A DNA stretch of 64,000 nucleotides. Source: Paracoccus chinensis (GTDB lineage Bacteria; Pseudomonadota; Alphaproteobacteria; Rhodobacterales; Rhodobacteraceae). The position numbers and the translations under genes are program-made. Positions 53,058 through 64,000 of this stretch are shown in pieces. The DNA lies in NCBI RefSeq assembly GCF_900102885.1, contig NZ_FNGE01000006.1, positions 62,001-126,000 on the forward strand, given 5' to 3'. How positions within the stretch are numbered: position 1 is the stretch's first letter; every line of letters starts with the position of its first letter. The notes under the pieces are model-generated. The model saw nothing but the letters and a program-made list of their open reading frames with translations, had not been told where the DNA came from and did not search any database.

Positions 53058-53083
53058 TCTTCTGTCCCGAAATATCCTGGGGG
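53058..53083 (-). repeat. intergenic repeat copy 3
   Basis: On the minus strand the core reads CCCCCAGGATATTTCGGGAC then AGAAGA. It is preceded by two GC-rich hairpins, GGGGGCTTTGCCCCC and GCGCCTGCGGCGC. It lies in the 240-base convergent gap between yciB and rpmG, which otherwise holds only the rpmG terminator and a short inverted repeat near 52950-52980. Confidence 0.6.
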
Positions 53084-53122
53084 AGCGCCGCAGGCGCGGG
53101 GGCAAAGCCCCCCTCTCGCGCA

Positions 53123-53160
53123 ACAAAAAAAACCGCGCCTCGGTCACACCGGGCGCGGTT
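53123..53160 (-). terminator. Rho-independent terminator of rpmG
   Basis: Read leftward, AACCGCGCC pairs with GGCGCGGTT around a 12-base loop, and a run of eight or more U follows (the A-run at 53125-53132). It lies 24 bases past the rpmG stop. Confidence 0.92.
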
Positions 53161-53184
53161 CTGATCCTTGCGGAACGGCTGATC

Positions 53185-53352
53185 TTACTTGATCTTGCCT
53201 TCCTTGTACTCGACGTGCTTGCGCACGACGGGGTCGTACTTGTTGACCGTCATCTTCTCGGTCATGGTCCGGGCGTTCTTCTTGGTGACATAGAAGTGCC
53301 CGGTGCCCGCCGTCGAGTTCAGACGGATCTTGATCGTCGTCGGCTTCGCCAT
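53185..53352 (-). CDS. rpmG: 50S ribosomal protein L33
   Basis: The 55-residue protein [29 protein letters not shown]... is a complete L33. It is the Cys-free form: the CxxC pairs of the zinc-binding paralogue are absent. Its N-terminus, the [14 protein letters not shown] block and the IK end are standard. It is transcribed alone toward a strong terminator. Confidence 0.97.
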
Positions 53353-53480
53353 TGGTCCTGCTCCTGCTTCGGGGCGGCCAGTGGCCAGTCCGATAACCCC
53401 GTGTAATCTGTGAAGCCCGCCTTTTAAGGCGAGCGTGGCCCAAGTCAACCCGAATCTGTGGGGAAACCCTTGGAAATCAT

Positions 53481-53863
53481 GCGCGGATGGCCTGTAAGCC
53501 GGGTTCTGTCCGGGGCCTTGCGGCCCGTGGATGACCATTCCTCTGGTCCCGCCGTTGCCGACGGGCTCTAGCTGCCAACCCGGATCTGCTGGGGCGCAGG
53601 CAGCCCTGCGGGGCTCAGCCCCGCGCGCGATCCCTATTCGGCATTGCTCCTGGTGGGGCTTGCCGTGCCGGTCCGGTTGCCCGTCCCGCGGTGGGCTCTT
53701 GCCCCACCGTTTCACCCTTGCCCCCGCAAGCGGAGGCGGTCTGTTCTCTGTGGCGCTTTCCCTGGGGTTGCCCCCGCCGGGCGTTACCCGGCACCATGCC
53801 TGCATGGAGCCCGGACTTTCCTCGGACGGCTCACACCGCCCGCGGTCATCCGGCCATCCGCGC
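53481..53863 (-). ncRNA. rnpB: RNase P RNA (class A)
   Basis: The minus-strand sequence carries the universal RNase P landmarks: GAGGAAAGTCCGGGCTCC near the 5' end, ACAGAGAACAGACC, GGTGAAACGGTGGGGCAAGAGCCC, and the 3' block GGACAGAACCCGGCTTACAGG. The ends pair as P1: GCGCGGATGGCC at the 5' end with GGCCATCCGCGC at the 3' end. It is the catalytic part of RNase P, maturing tRNA 5' ends. Exact ends may differ by several bases. Confidence 0.95.
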
Positions 53864-53902
53864 AAGCGCGCAGATAGGCGGAGGCCGCCCTGCGGTCAAG
53901 CG

Positions 53903-54853
53903 TCAGTCCAGCCGCACCGCCGCGAGGATCGGCCCCGGCTCGCCCCCGGCCAGCGCCTGCTGGACCAGGATCGCGTGCAGCGTGTCGGCGGGATAGGCCT
54001 CGTTCGGGTCGTTCCCCGGCCGCACGGTCAGGCGCAGCGGCTCGCGCGCGGGCCAGCGGGTCAGAAGCTCGCTGTCCACCACGATGTTGCGATAGTCGAT
54101 GGTGCGGCCCCGGTTCTCGCCGGCCTTCACCTGCACCGAGCGGTGGGGAAGATAGCGCACCAGCGCGATCTCGACCCCGCCGGGAACCGCCACCCGGGGC
54201 GTGAGGTCGATGACATGGACCTCGCCCTCGGCCGCCGCCGTGACCATGATCGCGGGCGGCCGTGCCGCGTGCTCGTCGATCATTGCCATCAGCGCCGCGC
54301 GATGCAGGCTGAGCAGCGTGTCCTGCCCGTCGATGATGATCTGCGGCGTATAGACGCCCCGCTCGCCCGCGGCCTCGGCATAGGCCTCCTGCCGGGCGGT
54401 ATGCTCGGGCCGGGCGAAGACGTCCGCCCAGCCGAGGTAATCCCAGTAGTCCACGTGCCAGCTGAGCGTCAGCACGCCCGGCTCGTCCGACATCGCCCCG
54501 ATCAGTGCGTCGGCCGGCGGGCAGGACGAACAGCCCTGCGAGGTGAAAAGCTCGACGACCACCGGTGGGCTGCCGATCGGCCCCAGGCGGCCGCGCCCCG
54601 TCGCCTTGCCCTCGGGGGCCGCGAATGTCTGGCGTTCCGGCGCAAGCGAGAAGGCACCTTCGGGCAGCTCGGTCGCGGCACCCTCGGGCGCCTCGATGAC
54701 CGCGATGCCGGCCTCGGCGGTAATGGCGGCCCCGACTCCCTGCCCTGGCGCCATGTCCTGCGCCCCCGAGGGCGCGGCCAGAACCGCCAGCGCGACGCCG
54801 ATTGCCGCTGCAAGCCTCACCGGGCGAAAGCAAAGGATCGAAGTATCTGTCAT
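53903..54853 (-). CDS. exported DUF1223 thioredoxin-like protein
   Basis: The 316-residue protein starts with a signal-like leader (VRLAAAIGVALAVLAAPSGAQ). The DUF1223 core then begins VVELFTSQGCSSCPPADALIG, whose CSSC resembles a thioredoxin active site, and continues LTLSWHVDYWDYLGWADVFARPEHTARQ. A 70-residue polar linker separates the leader and the core. It is probably periplasmic; the redox role is inferred from the CxxC. The 229 bases between its start and acnA hold a divergent promoter region and no gene. Confidence 0.85.
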   Translation of the reverse strand: MTDTSILCFRPVRLAAAIGVALAVLAAPSGAQDMAPGQGVGAAITAEAGIAVIEAPEGAATELPEGAFSLAPERQTFAAPEGKATGRGRLGPIGSPPVVVELFTSQGCSSCPPADALIGAMSDEPGVLTLSWHVDYWDYLGWADVFARPEHTARQEAYAEAAGERGVYTPQIIIDGQDTLLSLHRAALMAMIDEHAARPPAIMVTAAAEGEVHVIDLTPRVAVPGGVEIALVRYLPHRSVQVKAGENRGRTIDYRNIVVDSELLTRWPAREPLRLTVRPGNDPNEAYPADTLHAILVQQALAGGEPGPILAAVRLD

Positions 54854-55082
54854 TGCGTTCCGCTTAGGCCAGCCGCGCGCCCGAGGCCAAATCAATGCTT
54901 CGTTAGCATTTGTCTGCCCCCGTGATCTGTGCACTCGCACTTGAAAACCGCGCGAGATATGTATACCACGGCATACAAAGAAATGCCGGGCGAGTCTCGA
55001 TGCATCCTTGCGCTTGCACCGCTGGATGAGTCGGGGCAATCCGGTCGTTGCCTGCCACCTGAGCCCTTGAGGAAGCAAAGCC

Positions 55083-57866
<2,784 letters not shown>

Positions 57867-57889
57867 GACCGCACGGGCTCCGACACCGA

Positions 57890-57916
57890 CCCCGGCCTTC
57901 GCGGCCGGGGTTTTTT
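57890..57916 (+). terminator. Rho-independent terminator of acnA
   Basis: CCCCGGCC and GGCCGGGG pair around TTCGC, followed by six T. It lies 24 bases past the acnA stop. Confidence 0.93.
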
Positions 57917-58018
57917 CATGCGCGCACCGGGACTTGGGGTTGATGGTCAGGGAAGCCGCCTTGCATCCCCCACCCGCGCTTGCCACATCGGAACCATGAC
58001 CAGCGGAACGACGTGACG

Positions 58019-59236
58019 ATGCAGAAGCTTTCCCTTCCCGAGCGGCCCGGCTGGCGCGACCGCGCGACCGAGCTGGGGTTCACCTTTGCCGACATGGGAG
58101 GAGAGCCCTACTGGGACGAGACCTCGGCCTATCGCTTCACGCTCGGTCAGATCGAGGATGACATCGAGGCGCCGGGGGCCGAGCTGCACGCCATGTGCCG
58201 CCAGGCCGTGGCCCATGCCGTCACCTCCGAGGAATGGCTGACCCGGCTGGAGATCCCCCGCCCCTACTGGGATTTCGTCGAGCGCAGCTGGGCCAATGGC
58301 GAGCCCGAGCTTTATGGCCGCTTCGACCTGGCCTATGACGGCAAGGGCCCGGCGAAGCTGCTGGAATACAACGCCGACACGCCGACCTCGCTATATGAAT
58401 CCGCGTCCTTCCAGTGGCTGTGGTTCGAGGAAAGCCGCGACGCGGGCGTCCTGGGACCGAACACCGACCAGTTCAACCGCATCCACGAGGCGCTGGCCGA
58501 ACGCTGGGCCGCCATCTGCGCGCCGGGCGAGAACGTCCATTTCGCCGCGGACAAGGACAACCCCGAAGATTATGCGACCGTCGAGGCGCTGGCCTGGGCC
58601 GCGCGCGAGGGCGGGCTCGGCGCGCATTTCACGCCCCTGTCGGGCATCGGCGTCACGGACAAGGGGCAACTGGCCGATGACCAAGATCGCGTGATCGGCA
58701 CGCTGTTCAAGCTGTATCCTTGGGAGGATATGCTGCGCGACGACTTCGCGCCGAACCTTCAGCCCTCGGGCGCGCGCTTCATCGAGCCGCCGTGGAAGGC
58801 GGTCGTCTCGAACAAGGGGCTTCTGCCCCTGCTGTGGCATCTCTTCCCCAACCATCCGAACCTCCTGCCGGCGTTCTTCCAGGCGGATATCGAGGCCGCG
58901 CGCCGGGGCGAGCAGACCCCCTATGCCGCCGCCATCGCCGAGGCCGGGCCGCTGCTGGCCGGTGGCCATGTCACCAAGCCCATCTTCTCGCGCGAGGGTG
59001 CGGGCGTCGTGATCCACGAAGGCGGCCGCGAGACCGACCGTGCGCCGGACGACAGCTATTCGCATCACCCCCATGTAGTGCAGGCGCTGGCAGCGCTGCC
59101 CGATTTCGACGGCTTCCATCCCGTCCTCGGCGCCTGGATCGTGGGCGAGGACTGCGTGGGCCTGGGCGTCCGCGAGGACCGCGCCCGGATCACCCACAAC
59201 CTGTCGCGCTTCAAGCCGCATTTCATCGAAGGGTAA
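58019..59236 (+). CDS. glutathionylspermidine synthase-like ATP-grasp protein (YgiC-like)
   Basis: The 405-residue protein matches the C-terminal synthetase domain of glutathionylspermidine synthase. Visible parts are WDETSAYRF early on, the ATP-grasp stretch LLEYNADTPTSLYESASFQWLWFEE, PPWKAVVSNKGLLPLLWHLFPNHPNLLPA and KPIFSREGAGVVI. The amidase domain of the E. coli Gss enzyme is missing, as in YgiC. It is four bases from the DUF1190 gene, the same pairing as ygiB-ygiC in E. coli. The true substrate is unsettled. Confidence 0.88.
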   Translation: MQKLSLPERPGWRDRATELGFTFADMGGEPYWDETSAYRFTLGQIEDDIEAPGAELHAMCRQAVAHAVTSEEWLTRLEIPRPYWDFVERSWANGEPELYGRFDLAYDGKGPAKLLEYNADTPTSLYESASFQWLWFEESRDAGVLGPNTDQFNRIHEALAERWAAICAPGENVHFAADKDNPEDYATVEALAWAAREGGLGAHFTPLSGIGVTDKGQLADDQDRVIGTLFKLYPWEDMLRDDFAPNLQPSGARFIEPPWKAVVSNKGLLPLLWHLFPNHPNLLPAFFQADIEAARRGEQTPYAAAIAEAGPLLAGGHVTKPIFSREGAGVVIHEGGRETDRAPDDSYSHHPHVVQALAALPDFDGFHPVLGAWIVGEDCVGLGVREDRARITHNLSRFKPHFIEG

Positions 59237-59240
59237 GGCC

Positions 59241-59900
59241 ATGACCGATCTTGCTGACCGCCCCGAGGAAACCCCCGCGCCGCGCCGCAAGCGGTCGCGC
59301 CACGTGGCCCTGCTGCTGGCCGGCGCCGCCGTCCTGACGCTGGCCGCCTGCGAGGATGACGCCGTGGACGCGCAGGCCTTCCCCGACCTGAACAGTTGCA
59401 TCGCCGCCGCCCAGGAAGACGGGCTGTGGTTCACCGAGGAAGACTGCCGCACCCAGTTCGCCGCCGCCGAGCAGACGCATCTGGAAACGGCCCCCCGCTA
59501 CGAATCGCGCGAACTCTGCGAGGAACAGCATGGCGCAGGCGCCTGCGGGACCGACCCGGCAGCGGGCGATCCCGCGACGGCGCAGCAGCAGGGCGGCGGG
59601 GGCTTCAGCTTCATGCCGCTGCTGGTGGGCTACATGATGGGCTCGATGCTGTCGCGCGGCGGCGGCGTCTTCAGCCAGCCGATGGTGCGGACGCCCACCG
59701 GCTACTCGACGCCCTCGGGTAACCAGACCTTTGCCAGCAACTCGGGTTCGGGCCGCGTGCCCGCCACGACCTTCAACCGCGCACCGACCACCATGGGCCA
59801 GCAGCCCATGAGCCGGGCGCAGGTCGCCCAGCGTGGCGGCTTCGGGGCGGGGGCGACGGCGCGCACGGCGACGGGCGGGGCGCGGGGCTTCGGCGGCTGA
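59241..59900 (+). CDS. DUF1190 lipoprotein (YgiB-like)
   Basis: The 219-residue protein has a basic, Pro-rich start. A signal sequence with lipobox LTLAAC (Cys near residue 37) follows. The DUF1190 domain (NSCIAAAQEDGLWFTEEDCRTQF, YESRELCEEQHGAGAC) and a Gly/Ser/Thr-rich C-terminus come next. Several Cys residues could form disulfides. It is expected in the envelope. Its constant pairing with the YgiC-like gene suggests a joint task, possibly export or modification of a small molecule at the membrane. Confidence 0.85.
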   Translation: MTDLADRPEETPAPRRKRSRHVALLLAGAAVLTLAACEDDAVDAQAFPDLNSCIAAAQEDGLWFTEEDCRTQFAAAEQTHLETAPRYESRELCEEQHGAGACGTDPAAGDPATAQQQGGGGFSFMPLLVGYMMGSMLSRGGGVFSQPMVRTPTGYSTPSGNQTFASNSGSGRVPATTFNRAPTTMGQQPMSRAQVAQRGGFGAGATARTATGGARGFGG

Positions 59901-59982
59901 GATCAGGGGGCGGGCGGACGCCGCCCTTGCGTCGGACACGCGCCCGGCGCAGGGTCGCGCAGGATTTCCGAAAGGTCCCTCC

Positions 59983-60624
59983 ATGACGCCCGAAAGCCAG
60001 TCCGCCCGTATCCGCGAGATCTGCGCCATGGCGCCGGTGATCCCGGTGATCGTGATCGAGGACGCGGCCTGGGCCGAGCCGCTGGCCCGCAGCCTCGTCG
60101 CGGGCGGCCTGCCCGTGCTCGAGGTCACGCTGCGCACCCCTGCCGCGCTTGAGGCCATTGCGGCAATGGCGCGGGTCGAGGGCGCGGTCGTGGGCGCCGG
60201 GACGGTCATCACGACGCAGGACGCTCACCGGGCCAGGGCGGCGGGGGCGCGTTTCGCGGTCTCTCCCGGCCTGACCGACACGCTGGTCGGCGCCTGCGAG
60301 GAATGCGCGCTGCCGCTGCTGCCGGGGGTCGCCACGGCGTCCGAGGCGATGCAGGCGGTCGAGGCGGGCTTTGACACGCTCAAGTTCTTCCCCGCCGGGC
60401 CTGCGGGCGGTCCTGCCTATCTCAAGGCGCTGGCAGGCCCGCTGCCGGGCATCCGCTTCTGCCCGACGGGCGGCGTCTCGGCCGCGAACGCGCCCGACTA
60501 CTTGGCGCTGTCCAACGTCCTTTGCGTCGGCGGCAGCTGGATCTCTCCGGCGGACATGATGCGCGCGGGCGACTGGGCAGGGATCGAGGCGCTGGCGCGG
60601 CAGGCGGCGGCCCTTCGTCCATGA
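59983..60624 (+). CDS. eda: 2-dehydro-3-deoxy-phosphogluconate aldolase (KDPG/KHG aldolase)
   Basis: Eda cleaves KDPG to pyruvate and glyceraldehyde 3-phosphate in the Entner-Doudoroff route. The 213-residue protein has the family blocks PVIVIEDAAWAEPLARSLVAGGLPVLEVTLRTPAALEAI (Glu), VVGAGTVITTQDA, and the Schiff-base Lys in AGFDTLKFFPAGPAGG (near residue 132). FCPTGGVSAANAPDYL follows. No edd gene is beside it; the coupled gene is an MFS transporter (ATGA overlap). Confidence 0.92.
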   Translation: MTPESQSARIREICAMAPVIPVIVIEDAAWAEPLARSLVAGGLPVLEVTLRTPAALEAIAAMARVEGAVVGAGTVITTQDAHRARAAGARFAVSPGLTDTLVGACEECALPLLPGVATASEAMQAVEAGFDTLKFFPAGPAGGPAYLKALAGPLPGIRFCPTGGVSAANAPDYLALSNVLCVGGSWISPADMMRAGDWAGIEALARQAAALRP

Positions 60625-61847
60625 GCGTCCTTGCCACCGACACCCCTGACAGCCGCCGCCTGGCCTGGGCGAACGTCGGCGTTCTGGTGCTGGCCCAGGC
60701 GATCCTTGGTGCGCAGCTGTCGATGGTCTTCATCACCGCCGGGCTTGCGGGGGCGATGATCGCGCCGAACCCCTGCTTTGCCACGCTGCCGGTGTCGATG
60801 GTCATGCTGGGTTCGGCGATCTCGGCGCGGTTCCTGTCGGGCTTCATGGCGCGGCACGGGCGCCGGGCGGGCTTCACCGTCGCCTCGCTGGTCGCGGCCC
60901 TCGGCGCGGGCATTGCCTTCGCGGGGCTGGAACGCGGCAACTTCGCACTGTTCACCCTAGGCTGTACGCTGATCGGGGCGCAGATGTCGGCGCAGGGCTT
61001 CTATCGCTTCGCCGCCGCCGATACGGCACCCGAGGCGCTGCAGCCCAAGATGATCAGCTTCGTGCAGGCCGGTGGCCTCGTCTCGGCGTTGATCGGCCCG
61101 AAGCTCGCCACCATGACGGCCGAAGCAAGCGCGATCCCCTTCGCCATGACCTTTGCCGCCATCATCGGGCTGAACCTGCTGGGACCCTTCATCTATGCCA
61201 TGCTGCGCATCCCCGTCCTGCCGCAGTCGCGCGGCGGCGCGGGCAAAGGGCGCAGCCTGTCGCAGATCCTGCGCAGCCCCGGCATTGTCGTGGCGATGAT
61301 CTGCGGCACGGTCTCCTACGCGCTGATGAACCTGGTGATGACCTCGACGCCGCTGGCGATGGCCGGCTGCGGCTTTGCCGTCGCGGATGCGTCCGGCGTC
61401 ACGCAGGCGCATATGATCGCCATGTTCGGACCCGCGTTCTTCACCGGCCACCTGATCGCCCGTTTCGGGGCCGAGCGGATCGTGACGGTCGGTCTGGTCA
61501 TCCTTGCCGGGGCAGGCGCGGTCGCCCTGAGCGGGGTGGAGCTTGACCATTTCTACCTCGCGCTGATCCTGCTGGGCCTGGGCTGGAACTTCGGCTTCAT
61601 CGGCTCGACCGCGATGCTGACCGCGCAGCACACGCCGGAAGAACGCGGCCGTGTACAGGGCATCAACGACGCAATCGTCTTCGGCGGCGTGTTCCTGGCC
61701 TCGCTGTCCTCGGGCGCGCTGATGGGCTGCGGGGGCGGCACCGCGCAGCAGGGCTGGTCGGCGGTCAACCTGATGATGCTGCCCTTCCTGACGCTGGCGG
61801 GCGGGGCGCTGATCTGGATGGCCCTGCGCCCGCGCGAGACGCGCTGA
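60621..61847 (+). CDS. major facilitator superfamily transporter
   Basis: The 408-residue membrane protein has about twelve helices. An MFS-like motif A region follows helix 2 (SARFLSGFMARHGRRAGF), and a central charged loop (RIPVLPQSRGGAGKGRSLSQIL) lies between the halves. The second half keeps RFGAERIVTVGLVIL and QHTPEERGRVQGINDA. The substrate cannot be read from sequence. Coupling to eda hints at sugar acids, but many such pairings are incidental. Confidence 0.82.
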   Translation: MSVLATDTPDSRRLAWANVGVLVLAQAILGAQLSMVFITAGLAGAMIAPNPCFATLPVSMVMLGSAISARFLSGFMARHGRRAGFTVASLVAALGAGIAFAGLERGNFALFTLGCTLIGAQMSAQGFYRFAAADTAPEALQPKMISFVQAGGLVSALIGPKLATMTAEASAIPFAMTFAAIIGLNLLGPFIYAMLRIPVLPQSRGGAGKGRSLSQILRSPGIVVAMICGTVSYALMNLVMTSTPLAMAGCGFAVADASGVTQAHMIAMFGPAFFTGHLIARFGAERIVTVGLVILAGAGAVALSGVELDHFYLALILLGLGWNFGFIGSTAMLTAQHTPEERGRVQGINDAIVFGGVFLASLSSGALMGCGGGTAQQGWSAVNLMMLPFLTLAGGALIWMALRPRETR

Positions 61848-61852
61848 GGCGC

Positions 61853-63538
<1,686 letters not shown>

Positions 63539-63620
63539 GGGGGATAGATGGACCGGTCGGGCTGCGGGGGCAAGCGCCCGACCGGGGTGCTGCCCATGAA
63601 TGGGCCCCTGCCGCATTCAT

Positions 63621-63646
63621 CCCGGGGTGTTTGCTCAAGGAAGAAA
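63621..63646 (+). repeat. intergenic repeat copy 4 (diverged)
   Basis: CCCGGGGTGTTTGCTCAAGG then AAGAAA matches the layout of copy 1, with a preceding GGGGTGCTGCCC/GGGCCCC-rich part. It lies in the 176-base divergent gap between xseA and purD, where the other copies sit between convergent genes. Confidence 0.45.
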
Positions 63647-63714
63647 CCCCGCCCGCGTCTTGTCCGAACCGGAGCTTTCGGCCACAAGCACGCGCAAGAA
63701 TGGAGGGCTTGCGC

Positions 63715-64000
63715 ATGAACATCCTGATCCTCGGTGGCGGCGGACGCGAACATGCGCTGGCCTGGGCCATCCGGCAGAACCCGAAATGCGACCGGCTGAT
63801 CGTCGCGCCGGGAAACGCGGGGATCGCCGCCGTCGCCCGCTGCGCCGAGTTGGCGATCGAGGATGGCGCGGCGGTGGTCGCCTTCTGCGAGGAACACGCG
63901 ATCGATCTGGTGGTGATCGGCCCCGAGGCGCCGCTGGCCGCGGGCGTGGCGGATGCGTTGCGCGCGGCGGGGATCGCGGCCTTCGGGCCGTCGCAGGCAG
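63715..64000 (+). CDS. purD: phosphoribosylamine--glycine ligase (partial, cut by window end)
   Basis: The first 95 codons are present. The N-terminal pre-ATP-grasp domain starts MNILILGGGGREHALAWAIRQNP and continues IVAPGNAGIAAVARCAEL and DLVVIGPEAPLAAGVADALRAAGIAAFGPSQA, all typical of PurD (GAR synthetase). GGAGGG lies eight bases before the ATG. It makes GAR, the substrate of PurN encoded at the other end of the window. Confidence 0.96.
   Translation, partial: MNILILGGGGREHALAWAIRQNPKCDRLIVAPGNAGIAAVARCAELAIEDGAAVVAFCEEHAIDLVVIGPEAPLAAGVADALRAAGIAAFGPSQA

Overview
The window looks like chromosomal DNA of an alphaproteobacterium of the Rhodobacteraceae, most likely Paracoccus or a near relative. 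This rests on the high G+C, the gene families (B12-dependent ribonucleotide reductase NrdJ, GapR, an NDUFS4-type complex I subunit, MetZ, Ku/LigD, DUF1289 and DUF1223 proteins) and the gene pairs purM-purN and xseA|purD. Most of it is ordinary housekeeping and metabolic sequence. The accessory part is a compact mobile element at 6120-16869.

Left part: the end of a substrate-binding protein gene, then livG-livF-livH-livM, a complete branched-chain/hydrophobic amino acid (HAAT-type) ABC importer (1-4216). Converging on it are purM-purN (4299-5932), then a tRNA with anticodon CAU (6060-6135).

Mobile element: a 16-bp direct repeat, identical to the 3' end of that tRNA, flanks 10.75 kb. Inside are a tyrosine integrase, a RepA-type ATPase, lambda-type small and large terminase, a lambda-type portal, a prohead protease/major capsid fusion and a gpW-like connector, plus an XRE regulator on the opposite strand. 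There are no tail, tape-measure, baseplate or lysis genes. It reads as a capsid-forming phage satellite that would need a helper phage for tails and lysis. It has an 11-bp repeat array upstream of the terminase genes, an operator-like 11-bp-arm palindrome overlapping a promoter, and a second strong promoter for the capsid genes.

Middle part: fhs-yigZ (one-carbon metabolism), nrdJ with a regulatory upstream region carrying DnaA boxes and possible NrdR boxes, a 5-formyl-THF cyclo-ligase overlapping mgtE, hisN-like phosphatase, an XRE regulator, a quinone oxidoreductase, a Bax-inhibitor-1-like membrane protein, a two-gene surface polysaccharide module (pyruvyl transferase and glycosyltransferase), tRNA-Arg, a GNAT enzyme, an NDUFS4-like subunit, Cu/Zn superoxide dismutase, uvrB, a ParA-like ATPase, an M19 dipeptidase and tRNA-Thr.

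Right part: an unrecognised conserved protein, gapR, dtd, the NHEJ pair ligD and ku behind zapA and its coiled-coil partner, ileS, a DUF1289 protein, folE2, metZ, terC with a structured 5' leader, uvrD/pcrA, yciB, rpmG, RNase P RNA, a DUF1223 protein, acnA, a ygiC-ygiB-like pair, eda with an MFS transporter, xseA and the start of purD. Four copies of a hairpin-plus-core intergenic repeat lie between housekeeping genes.
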